Notes under the pieces: generated by a model
Told to the model about the DNA's origin: nothing
The model's input: only the letters and a program-made list of their open reading frames with translations
Databases searched by the model: none
Assembly: GCA_964235615.1 (NCBI GenBank)
Contig: CAXSEE010000046.1
Span: 1-25,015 of the forward strand
Reading direction: 5' to 3'
Source: Lichenicoccus sp964235615
Lineage (GTDB): Bacteria; Pseudomonadota; Alphaproteobacteria; Acetobacterales; Acetobacteraceae
DNA length: 25,015 nucleotides
Part shown: positions 1 through 8,157 of the stretch, piece by piece
Numbering within the stretch: position 1 is the first letter of the stretch
Layout of the letters: each line of letters opens with the position of its first letter
Program-made: the position numbers and the translations under genes

Positions 1-19
1 CAAGAGGCGGAGTACGACC

Positions 20-2347
20 ATGGTCAAGGCAACCTATAAGCCTTACGAGAGCCCAGCGGGCGGGTGGGGATCGGCCAAGTCGCTCGGCAATATTCTCCGG
101 CGCGAGGGAGTATTGGCCAGTGGCGGCCTGGCGCTCACGCGGCAGAACAAGCCGGATGGGTTTCAGTGCATCAGTTGCGCCTGGATCAAGCCCGCCAATC
201 CCTTGCCGTTCGAGTTTTGCGAGAATGGCGCCAAGGCCACCGCGTGGGAGATCACCTCCCGGCGCTGCACGCCCAAATTCTTCGAACAGCATACCGTGAC
301 GGAACTGCTGGAATGGGATGAGTACCAGCTCGAGCAGGCCGGGCGGCTGACGCACCCGATGCGCTACGACGCGGCGAGCGACAAATATGTGCCGGTATCG
401 TGGGGTGACGCGATCGCCGAGATCGGCCGCGAATTGCGGGCAGTCGAGGATAAGCGCGACACGGTGTTCTACTCGTCCGGCCGCTGCTCCAACGAGACCA
501 GCTACATCTACGGGCTGTTTGCCCGGCTCTATGGCAACAACAACCTGCCTGACAGCTCCAACATGTGCCACGAGACAACGTCCGTCGCGCTGCCCATCAG
601 CATCGGCGTTCCCGTCGGAACCGTCACGCTCGATGATTTCGCCTATACCGAGTGCATCCTGTTCTTCGGCCAGAACCCCGGCAGCAATGCCCCCCGCATG
701 CTGCATCCGCTGCAGGAGGCGAGCGAACGCGGGGTGCCGATCATCACCTATAACCCGTTGCGCGAACGTGGGCTGGAGCGGTTCACCAACCCGCAATCTC
801 CGGCCGAGATGCTAGCGGGTCATGGGACCCGCATCAGCTCGCAGTATAACCAGGTCAAGGTCGGGGGGGATCTTGCGGCGCTCACGGGCATCTGCAAGGC
901 CTTGGTGGAGTTCGACGCGGTAGCGGTGGCGGCGGGGGAGCCTGCGCTGCTGGACTGGGCATTCATCGCCGAGCACACGCACGGGCTCGATCCGTTCATC
1001 GCCTGGCTGGGTGAGGCCGACTGGGACGAGTTGGAGCGGCGGTCGGGCCTGCATCGGGCGCAGATGGAGGCTACGGCCCATGTCTATAGCCGGGCCAAGT
1101 CCGCCATCGCCGTCTATGGCATGGGGTTGACGCAGCATCGGGCCGGTGTGGAAACGGTGCAGATGGTGGTCAATCTGCTGTTGCTGCGCGGCAATATCGG
1201 CAAGCAGGGAGCAGGGGTCTGCCCGGTGCGTGGCCATTCCAACGTGCAGGGGCAGCGCACGGTGGGCATCTCCGAGAGGCCGGAGCTGGTGCCGATGGAC
1301 GTGCTGCGCGACCAGTACGGGTTCGAGCCGCCGCGCGAAAAGGGCCTCAACACCGTCGAGACCTGCGAGAAGATCATCGAAGGCAAGGTCCGCGCCTTCA
1401 TCATGCTGGGCGGCAACTTCATCCGCGCCATCCCGGACCACGGACTGATGGAGCCGGCCTGGCAAAGCATACGCCTGACCGTCAACGTCGCCACCAAGCT
1501 CAACCGCAGTCACCTGGTGCACGGTGAGATCAGCTATATCCTGCCCGTGATCGGCCGTATCGAGGTGGACCGCACCGCACTCGGCCCACAGGCCATCACC
1601 ATGGAAGATACGTCCGGTTGCATCCACGCCAGCCGCGGGCTGCGCACGCCAGCGTCGCCGCATCTCATAAGCGAGATCAGGCTGGTTGCCGAACTGGCTA
1701 AGGCGTCAATGGATCCAAATCCCAACGTGCCGTGGGACGCCTGGATCGACGACTACAGCCTGATCCGGGACGCGATCGCGGAGACCTACAAGGAAATCTT
1801 TCACGGCTATAACGAGCGCATGTGGAATCCCGGCGGCTTCCATCGACCGATCCCGGCGCGGCAGCGTGTCTGGAAGACGAAGAACGGGAAAGCGAACATC
1901 ATCACGCCCAGGGGTCTGGACGAGGATGCGGACATGCCAGAGGTCGGGCATCACGTGCTTCGTTTGATGACGCTCCGGTCCAACGACCAGTTCAACACCA
2001 CGGTCTACGGCTATACCGACCGTTTCCGCGGCATTTACGGCACGCGGGACATTGTATTCATGAACCGCGCGGACATGGAGCGAATGGGCATACAGGCCGG
2101 CGAGAAGGTGACGCTGCGGACATCGACGGACCGGGACACCGTCGATCGCACGCTGCGGGATCTCGCGGTGGTCGCCTACGACATCCCGATCGGCTGCATC
2201 GGCGCCTATTATCCGGAAGCGAACGTGCTGATGCCGCTCTGGCACTATGCGGAAGGGAGCTTCGTACCGGCCGCCAAGTCGATCCCCGTGACAATGCACA
2301 AGCAGTCGGGCATCGTGGAGGAGCCGTTGCTGGCCGCAGCGGAGTAA
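20..2347 (+). CDS. FdhF/YdeP-family molybdopterin oxidoreductase
   Basis: A 775-residue protein of the bis-MGD molybdoenzyme family, closest by motif to the YdeP/CbbBc branch of formate-dehydrogenase-like proteins. The front carries C50-x2-C53 (CISCAW) and FCENGAKA (C67), the YdeP-type replacement for the usual CxxCxxxC cluster motif; a further cysteine is at 83. The molybdenum-ligand region reads NMCHETTS with C183-H184, so a cysteine rather than selenocysteine ligand is expected. The C-terminal molybdopterin-dinucleotide domain (about 640-760) follows. No TAT signal is seen, so it is probably cytoplasmic. The start is supported by an AAGAGGCGGAG purine stretch just upstream. The real substrate of this branch is not established; formate dehydrogenase activity should not be assumed. 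No partner subunit or FdhD gene lies in the window, though the upstream side is cut off at position 1. Confidence 0.88.
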   Translation: MVKATYKPYESPAGGWGSAKSLGNILRREGVLASGGLALTRQNKPDGFQCISCAWIKPANPLPFEFCENGAKATAWEITSRRCTPKFFEQHTVTELLEWDEYQLEQAGRLTHPMRYDAASDKYVPVSWGDAIAEIGRELRAVEDKRDTVFYSSGRCSNETSYIYGLFARLYGNNNLPDSSNMCHETTSVALPISIGVPVGTVTLDDFAYTECILFFGQNPGSNAPRMLHPLQEASERGVPIITYNPLRERGLERFTNPQSPAEMLAGHGTRISSQYNQVKVGGDLAALTGICKALVEFDAVAVAAGEPALLDWAFIAEHTHGLDPFIAWLGEADWDELERRSGLHRAQMEATAHVYSRAKSAIAVYGMGLTQHRAGVETVQMVVNLLLLRGNIGKQGAGVCPVRGHSNVQGQRTVGISERPELVPMDVLRDQYGFEPPREKGLNTVETCEKIIEGKVRAFIMLGGNFIRAIPDHGLMEPAWQSIRLTVNVATKLNRSHLVHGEISYILPVIGRIEVDRTALGPQAITMEDTSGCIHASRGLRTPASPHLISEIRLVAELAKASMDPNPNVPWDAWIDDYSLIRDAIAETYKEIFHGYNERMWNPGGFHRPIPARQRVWKTKNGKANIITPRGLDEDADMPEVGHHVLRLMTLRSNDQFNTTVYGYTDRFRGIYGTRDIVFMNRADMERMGIQAGEKVTLRTSTDRDTVDRTLRDLAVVAYDIPIGCIGAYYPEANVLMPLWHYAEGSFVPAAKSIPVTMHKQSGIVEEPLLAAAE

Positions 2348-2364
2348 CGCCATCACGTTAGGCG

Positions 2365-2388
2365 TCCCGCAAATTCGTTTATGCGGGA
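2365..2388 (+). terminator. Hairpin after the molybdopterin oxidoreductase
   Basis: A perfect 7-bp inverted repeat, TCCCGCA (2365-2371) and TGCGGGA (2382-2388), with a 10-nt loop, starts 17 bp after the stop codon. There is no clear T tract, so it may stabilise the 3' end or act as a weak intrinsic terminator. Confidence 0.45.
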
Positions 2389-2429
2389 TGTCACGCACCG
2401 CCGCGGTTGCCGGTTCGGGGCAGATCCCT

Positions 2430-2465
2430 CCCGGCTTCGACAGCAGCAATGCTGGAGAGGCCGGG
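2430..2465. terminator. Hairpin between convergent genes
   Basis: CCCGGC (2430-2435) pairs with GCCGGG (2460-2465), with a nested CAGC/GCTG pair inside. It lies in the roughly 200-bp spacer between the convergent oxidoreductase and MFS genes and could serve either strand. The remainder of 2348-2554 shows no convincing gene. Confidence 0.35.
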
Positions 2466-2554
2466 ATCGAGGGATGGACCGATGATGCCGAAGTTTGGGC
2501 TATGCACGCTAATATGGCCGGGTGCGTGCCGTTGCTCGTCGGGCCCTTGGCGCG

Positions 2555-3829
2555 TCAACCTGGGTGCAGGATTACCGGCTCGCGCACCGCAAAGGCATAG
2601 ATCAGCGCCGACAGCACGGCGATGGCCGACGCCAGCAGCAGGGCCGGCGTAAAGGAGCCGGTGAGCTGGACCACGCCGCCGGTAACCAAGGGCGCCAGCG
2701 CGCCGCCGGCCGAGCCGCCGATGTTCTGGATCGCTTCCAGGGTCGCGACGCGGTCCGGCGTGGTCGCGACCGCGGCCATTGCCCAGCCGCAGGACGATGC
2801 CAGGGTCGCGGAGAACAACGCCAGGCTGACCAGGGCGATGGCGAGCGGTGCACCCTGCACCAACGCGGCGGCGGCGGTGCAGACGGCGGTGACCAGCATG
2901 CCGGCGATGAGCGGCAGCTTGCAGGCGGTGAGGGCGGGCACGCCGCGCCGGCTCAGGATGCGCGAGAAGAACCCGCCGAGCAGGGCGCCGAGGAAGCCGC
3001 AGGCCTGCGGCACGGCGGTCCACAGCCCAGCCTGGCGCACGCTGAGGTGACGCTGGCGCTCGAGATAATCGGGCAGCCAGGTGCCATACAGCCAAGTCAT
3101 GTAGATGACGCCGAGGAAGCCGAACGCCATGCCCCAGCTGGTCGGCTGCCGCAGCAGCTGGGTCCAGCCGCCGGTCGATTGCGGCATCTCGTCGTCGGCC
3201 TGGCGCAGGGCCGCGCGCTCCTCGGCGGAGATGCCGTACTGCTCGGGATCGCGGTAGAGGAACTGCCAGAGCAGGGCGATCGCCATGCCGGCCGCGCCGA
3301 TGATCAGGAACATCGGGCGCCAGCCATAGGCGAGCAGCAGGGCCGTTAGCAGCGCCGGCGCGATCGCGGGGCCGAGTGCCGAGGAGGCGTTGAACATGCC
3401 GATCGGCCAGGCGCGGTCCGGTCGGGCGAACCAGTTGGTGCAGACCTTGGTGCCGGCCAGATACATCGGCGACTCGCCGATGCCCAGCGCGGCGCGGGCG
3501 ATCGCGAACTGCGCCAGGCTGCCCGAGAAGGCGCTGCCGACCTGTGCCAAGGACCACAGCACGAGGCTGGCGCCGAGCACGCGACGCGGCCCGTAGCGGT
3601 CGATCAGGATGCCGACCGGGAGTTGCGCCACGCCGTAGGCTATGGCGAATACGGACAGCAGCAGGCCCATCTGGCCGTCGGAGAGGCCAAGATCCTTGCG
3701 TATCGCCCCGTTGCCGATCGAGAGGGCGGAGCGGTCGAGATAGTTGACGGTGCCGGCGACCATCAGCAGCGTGAGCGCGATGATACGCATCTGGCGCGCG
3801 CGTGGGGACGCGACGTTCACGGCGCACAT
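2555..3829 (-). CDS. MFS transporter, ACS (anion:cation symporter)-like
   Basis: A 424-residue major facilitator protein with about twelve hydrophobic segments. It opens with TVNYLDRSALS in the first membrane segment, a hallmark of the ACS/phthalate-glucarate permease branch. The loop 2-3 signature GILIDRYGPRRVLG follows at about residue 73, with ARAALGIGESP in the fourth/fifth segment. These features suggest uptake of an organic acid anion (sugar acid or aromatic acid), but the substrate cannot be read from sequence. The ATG at 3829 is used; another possible start at the RQMRIIAL methionine would remove about 13 residues. It is divergent from parC with only 59 bp between starts, so the two promoters must be compact. 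It is convergent with the molybdopterin oxidoreductase, and nothing shows that the two work together. Confidence 0.88.
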   Translation of the reverse strand: MCAVNVASPRARQMRIIALTLLMVAGTVNYLDRSALSIGNGAIRKDLGLSDGQMGLLLSVFAIAYGVAQLPVGILIDRYGPRRVLGASLVLWSLAQVGSAFSGSLAQFAIARAALGIGESPMYLAGTKVCTNWFARPDRAWPIGMFNASSALGPAIAPALLTALLLAYGWRPMFLIIGAAGMAIALLWQFLYRDPEQYGISAEERAALRQADDEMPQSTGGWTQLLRQPTSWGMAFGFLGVIYMTWLYGTWLPDYLERQRHLSVRQAGLWTAVPQACGFLGALLGGFFSRILSRRGVPALTACKLPLIAGMLVTAVCTAAAALVQGAPLAIALVSLALFSATLASSCGWAMAAVATTPDRVATLEAIQNIGGSAGGALAPLVTGGVVQLTGSFTPALLLASAIAVLSALIYAFAVREPVILHPG

Positions 3830-3888
3830 CTTCGGTATCGACGTTCGGGCATATTCATGCTTTGTTCTTATGACTTGAGGAGCGGCTG

Positions 3889-6123
3889 ATGGTGGATTTC
3901 GCGGGTCATATCGAGGATACGCGGCTCGCGGACGCGCTGAGCGAGCGATATCTGGCTTATGCGATGTCGACGATCATGTCACGGTCGTTGCCCGACGTGC
4001 GCGACGGGCTCAAGCCGGTGCATCGCCGGCTGATCTACGCCATGCAGCAGCTCAAGCTGGACCCGACCGCCGGCTTCAAGAAATGCGCCCGCGTGGTCGG
4101 CGACGTGATCGGCAAGTATCATCCGCACGGGGATGCGTCGGTCTACGAGGCATTGGTGCGACTCGCGCAGGATTTCGCGGTGCGCTACCCGCTGGTCGAG
4201 GGCCAGGGCAATTTCGGCTCCATCGATGGCGATAACGCGGCGGCCATGCGCTACACCGAGGCGCGGCTGACCGACGTGGCTTGGGCGCTGCTCAACGGCA
4301 TCGACGAGGACGCGGTGGATTTCCGCCCGACCTACGACGGTGAAGAGAGCGAGCCGGTGGTGCTGCCGTCGGCCTTCCCGAACCTGCTGGCCAACGGCGC
4401 CGCCGGGATCGCCGTCGGCATGGCCACCAGCATCCCGCCGCATAATGCCGCCGAGGTCTGCGCCGCGGCGCTGATCCTGGTCCGCAATCCGAACGCCAGC
4501 CTCGACGAGCTGTTGGTGGCGATGCCGGGACCGGATTTCCCGACCGGCGGCCTGATCGTCGAGGACGCGGGCGCGATCCGGCTGGCCTACGAGACCGGAC
4601 GCGGCGGCTTCCGCATCCGGGCGCGCTGGGCGGTCGAGCAGGGAAAGTCCGGAAGCTGGCAGATCGTGGTGACCGAGATCCCGTTCCAGGTGCAGAAGTC
4701 GCGCCTGATCGAGCAGATCGCCGAGCTGATGGAGCAGAAGAAGCTGCCCCTGCTCGGGGACGTGCGGGACGAGAGCACGACCGAGGTGCGCCTGGTGCTG
4801 GAGCCGAAAACCCGCGGCGTCGAGCCCGAGGTGCTGATGGAGACCCTGTTCCGGGCGACCGCGCTGGAGACCCGCTTCGGGCTGAACATGAACGTGCTGA
4901 GCGCCGAGCGGGTGCCGCGGGTGATGGGCCTGCGCGAGGTGCTGCGCGCCTGGCTGGACCATCGCCACGAGGTGCTGCTGCGTCGCACGCGGCACCGGCT
5001 GGTGGCGCTGGAACGCCGGCTGGACGTGCTGGAAGGTTTCCTCGCGGTCTATCTCAACCTCGACGAGGTGATCCGGATCATACGCGACCATGACCACGCC
5101 AAGCCGGCGCTGATGGCGGCCTTCTCGCTCAACGACGCGCAGGCCGAGGCAATCCTGAACATGCGCCTGCGCTCGCTGCGCCGGTTGGAGGAAGCGGAGA
5201 TCAGGAAGGAGCATGCGTCGCTCGCCAAGGAGCGCGCGGAGTTGAACAGCCTGCTGGAGCGCGAGCCGCTGCGCTGGAAGCGGATCGCCTCCGAGATCGA
5301 GGGGATCAGGCGCAAGTTCAGTGGTGATAAGTCCGGGGGCGACAAGCCCGGGGATGGCAAGCTCGGCGCCCGCCGCAGCACCCTGACCGAACCGACACAG
5401 CCGATCGACGTGTCGATGATCACCGCCATCGAGCGGGAGCCGATCACCGTGATGCTGTCCCAGAAGGGCTGGATCCGGGCGGTGCGCGGCCATGCGATCG
5501 ATCATGCGGCCCAGAAGTTCAAGGAAGGCGACGGACCGCGCCTGGCGCTGGAATGCTGGACCACCGACCGGCTGTGCGGCTTTGCCAGCGACGGCCGCGC
5601 CTTTACCCTGCGTGCCGGCGAACTGCCGCGCGGCCGCGGCGACGGGCAGCCGATCCGGGTCATGGTCGAGTTGTCCAACGAGGGCGAGCTGATCGCGCTG
5701 TTCGTCGTGCGCGAGGGCGAGCGCTGGCTGGTCGCGTCCGCAAGTGGTCGGGGGTTGCTGGTCAAGGCCACCGACCTGCTGGCCGAGAGACGCACCGGAC
5801 GCCAGGTGCTCAACCTGCGCGATGGCGAGCGCGTGGTGGTCTGCGTGCCGGCCCAGGGCGACACCGTGGCCGTGCTCGGGACCAACCGGCGCCTGCTGGT
5901 GTTCGCGCTGGACCAGTTGCCGGAACTGAGCCGTGGCACAGGCGTCGCCTTGCAGAAGTTCAAGGACGGCGAGCTGCGCCTCGTCCGCGTGTTCGACCAG
6001 AAGGCCGGCCTGGTCTGGCAGGAGAATGCCCGGGCGAGGTCGTCGGCCGAGCTTGCCGAGTGGGTCGGCACGCGTGGCGACACCGGCCGCACGGCACCCA
6101 GCTGGATGCTGCGCAAGGCCTGA
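3889..6123 (+). CDS. parC: DNA topoisomerase IV subunit A
   Basis: The 744-residue breakage-reunion subunit of topoisomerase IV, which decatenates daughter chromosomes together with ParE. The 5Y-CAP region is complete: LPDVRDGLKPVHRR, GKYHPHGDASVYEALV and AAMRYTEARL with catalytic Y122. The C-terminal beta-pinwheel occupies about residues 510-740. It is assigned to ParC rather than GyrA by length, the short pinwheel and the absence of a clear GyrA box. In the quinolone pocket, the residue matching E. coli ParC Ser80 is Ala83 and the match to Glu84 is Glu87. A lysine/glycine/aspartate-rich linker with a GDKSGGDKPGDGK repeat (about 481-493) separates the two halves. GAGGAG at 3877-3882 lies 6 nt before the ATG. 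parE is not in the window. Confidence 0.95.
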   Translation: MVDFAGHIEDTRLADALSERYLAYAMSTIMSRSLPDVRDGLKPVHRRLIYAMQQLKLDPTAGFKKCARVVGDVIGKYHPHGDASVYEALVRLAQDFAVRYPLVEGQGNFGSIDGDNAAAMRYTEARLTDVAWALLNGIDEDAVDFRPTYDGEESEPVVLPSAFPNLLANGAAGIAVGMATSIPPHNAAEVCAAALILVRNPNASLDELLVAMPGPDFPTGGLIVEDAGAIRLAYETGRGGFRIRARWAVEQGKSGSWQIVVTEIPFQVQKSRLIEQIAELMEQKKLPLLGDVRDESTTEVRLVLEPKTRGVEPEVLMETLFRATALETRFGLNMNVLSAERVPRVMGLREVLRAWLDHRHEVLLRRTRHRLVALERRLDVLEGFLAVYLNLDEVIRIIRDHDHAKPALMAAFSLNDAQAEAILNMRLRSLRRLEEAEIRKEHASLAKERAELNSLLEREPLRWKRIASEIEGIRRKFSGDKSGGDKPGDGKLGARRSTLTEPTQPIDVSMITAIEREPITVMLSQKGWIRAVRGHAIDHAAQKFKEGDGPRLALECWTTDRLCGFASDGRAFTLRAGELPRGRGDGQPIRVMVELSNEGELIALFVVREGERWLVASASGRGLLVKATDLLAERRTGRQVLNLRDGERVVVCVPAQGDTVAVLGTNRRLLVFALDQLPELSRGTGVALQKFKDGELRLVRVFDQKAGLVWQENARARSSAELAEWVGTRGDTGRTAPSWMLRKA

Positions 6124-6230
6124 ATGGACAGGATCTGAAAGCCCCGAGAAAAAACTCGAACAACTTACTTACGACGCGGAGACGATCTGTTATTGCCATA
6201 GCGTGATGGGTTGGGAGCGCGCGGCGGCGG

Positions 6231-7673
6231 ATGAGTGGATTGATCCTGGCTTCGGTCGGCAAGCGGATCGGCATCGCGGAACTCAAGGTCATGCTGCTCG
6301 AGCACATCGCCCGCAAGCGCCCGCTCTCGGTGATCCGCTTCAACGACGGCGAGGGCAAGCTGGTTGGCGGCGGCGCCCAGTACAGCCACAGCGAACTGAT
6401 GCAGATGCTCGATCGCTGGTTCGGCGACAACAGGCTGACACTGGAGCAGTTGCGCCGGTTGCAGCGCGTCGTTGCCGAGGCCACGCTGAACGCCGATGTG
6501 GTAGGTTGCCCGGACGCGGATTGGCCGGAAGAATTCACCCGCGCCAACACCGTGCTGGCGGAGCTGAGCCGGGACCGGCTGCTGCCGACCGTGCTGGTGA
6601 ATTTTCCCCAGGCCATGCTGCTGGACGGCTTCTTCCAGACGTTGCTCAAGAGGATCGGCTTCGTCGGGCTGGTCACGTCGCGCGACGTGCGTGGCGTGAT
6701 CCGGCATCTGTTCGAGCCCGGTGAGATCGCCTGGCATCGTGTCCCGGAACAGGCGATCTATGCCTACCGTCCCAATCTTCCGCGGCATTTTCCGGAGACA
6801 TTCGATTTTCTTCGCGCACGGATCGAGGTGCCGTTCGAGGGTGCGCTGTTCCTGGTCGGCGCCGGACCCTGCGGAAAGGTCTATTGCGACGTCATCAAGC
6901 GCCGCGGCGGCATCGCGATCGACATAGGCAGCATCTTCGACGTCTGGGCCGGACGGTTGACCCGGCCGGATATGTCGTTCGACCATGTGCGGCATTACTA
7001 CGAACGGGTCACGGTAATGCCGTCGCCACGTATCGACGACATCCTCGCGTTGGCGGAGATCCATCAGAACAGCGGCGATCTGGGACGCAGCAGCGATCTG
7101 CTTCGCATGTCCCAGAAGCTGCACCCGGGTTCGGTCAGCCTGGCATTGAAGGGCGCGGAATGCTCGCTGCTGCTCGGCGATCCGCTTTCAGCCAAGGGGG
7201 TTTTCGAGCGGCTGGTGCAGCCCGGCGGTCTTGGCAGTGCCGAGATGCGGGCGTTCGCACGGCTGTTCGTGACGTTCGAGCAGCATGAATATGCAGCGGA
7301 GATATTGGTCCAGGCGCTGTACGAGGATCCGACCGATCCGGTGATGCTGCGCATGGCCCTGTCGGCGTTCACCAATACCGGCCGCAAGGTCCGCGGACAG
7401 CAGGCCGGCTTCCGCGAGGATTTGCTGACCGCAGCACTACTGGCCGCCGCCTCCGGCCCGGAAGACCATGCGCTCTTTTTCGCCCTGGCTCGGTATCTCG
7501 GCTCGCATGGCCGTGTCCAGGAGGCCGCCGTCTGGGGCACGCGCGCGGTGGCGCTGTTTCCGGCGGAGCCCGGCTATTACCAGCCGGCGATCGAATGGCT
7601 GACTTACCTGGGCGACCACCAGCAGGCGACGCAGCTGCAGGAACAGCTTGGACGGCTTGACCAGCCCGCCTGA
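6231..7673 (+). CDS. GT-D-fold-like (DUF1792-like) protein with TPR-like tail
   Basis: A 480-residue protein I cannot assign to a named gene. The N-terminal half (about 1-265) has the layout of GT-D/DUF1792 glycosyltransferases: SVIRFNDGEGKL (R36, D39-G40-E41) near the front, then LFLVGAGPCGKVYCDVIK (207-224) and GGIAIDIGSIFDVWAG (226-241), resembling the nucleotide-sugar site of that fold. The C-terminal half (about 266-475) is made of amphipathic helix pairs such as LALAEIHQNSGDLGRSSDLL, TPR-like in spacing. No signal peptide or membrane segment is seen, so it is probably cytoplasmic. It begins 107 bp after parC in the same direction. A reasonable inference is sugar transfer onto a protein or glycan bound through the helical tail. 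The assignment rests on motif memory, not on a search. Confidence 0.65.
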   Translation: MSGLILASVGKRIGIAELKVMLLEHIARKRPLSVIRFNDGEGKLVGGGAQYSHSELMQMLDRWFGDNRLTLEQLRRLQRVVAEATLNADVVGCPDADWPEEFTRANTVLAELSRDRLLPTVLVNFPQAMLLDGFFQTLLKRIGFVGLVTSRDVRGVIRHLFEPGEIAWHRVPEQAIYAYRPNLPRHFPETFDFLRARIEVPFEGALFLVGAGPCGKVYCDVIKRRGGIAIDIGSIFDVWAGRLTRPDMSFDHVRHYYERVTVMPSPRIDDILALAEIHQNSGDLGRSSDLLRMSQKLHPGSVSLALKGAECSLLLGDPLSAKGVFERLVQPGGLGSAEMRAFARLFVTFEQHEYAAEILVQALYEDPTDPVMLRMALSAFTNTGRKVRGQQAGFREDLLTAALLAAASGPEDHALFFALARYLGSHGRVQEAAVWGTRAVALFPAEPGYYQPAIEWLTYLGDHQQATQLQEQLGRLDQPA

Positions 7674-7680
7674 TTGCGGG
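7665..7680 (+). terminator. Hairpin overlapping the stop of the GT-D-like gene
   Basis: CCCGC (7665-7669) and GCGGG (7676-7680) pair around the TGA stop codon, with a G-rich 3' side and no T tract. It is a possible 3'-end structure. Confidence 0.3.
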
Positions 7681-7684
7681 GGTG

Positions 7685-8061
7685 GCGAGGGAAGTCGTTA
7701 TCCCAGGCGGCGACACCGCGTCGACGCGAATGGGACCGAGCTCGCGCGCGAGCGTCAGGATCATCGCGCCGAGCGCGCCATTGATCGCAGCCAGCCCCGA
7801 AGTATCCGGATTGGCCACGCGTGCCGAAACGGCGGTGACAAAGGTGATCGATCCTTGGGAAGACAAGTCTGTCAGTGCAGCCTGCGCGCACTGCCATTGC
7901 ACCCAGAACTTGCCGTCGAAGCCACGTGCCAGGTCATCATGGGCGAGCGTAGAGAACGGGCCAGCGCCAGCGCCTCCGGACGCCGCGATTACCAGGTGGC
8001 CGAGGTGACCCGTGCGAGCGAAGAACGCATCAAGTGCATCACGATTGGAAGCATCAACCTG
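7685..8061 (-). pseudogene. Short-chain dehydrogenase (SDR) fragment, truncated at both ends
   Basis: Reading the minus strand from about 8061 gives a continuous SDR-like stretch: QVDASNRDALDAFFARTG, HLVIAASGGAGAGPFSTLA, GSITFVTAVSARVAN, SGLAAINGALGAMILTLA and LGPIRVDAVSPPGI. These are the central and C-terminal strands of an SDR of the atypical kind with N in place of the usual catalytic lysine. The N-terminal half, including the glycine-rich NAD(P) motif, is missing; a TAG codon (8062-8064) immediately precedes the homologous part. The C-terminal third is also gone, because the frame runs into the 3' end of the GT-D-like gene. The surviving 125 or so codons are in frame, so decay is recent or occurred by large deletions. 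No product is expected. Confidence 0.7.
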
Positions 8062-8157
8062 CTATCGTTGCATCCGGGCCACCGGACTTGGTCCATCTTC
8101 GCGGCGCAGTTCGGCTCGTCTCGCCCGACGTTCCCGCCGCCGCCCTCGGTGCGGCGT

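Noticed and set aside
2391..3827. A 478-codon minus-strand frame overlapping the MFS gene
   Set aside because: It has Arg/Pro/Ala-rich shadow composition. The other frame gives a clear twelve-segment transporter.
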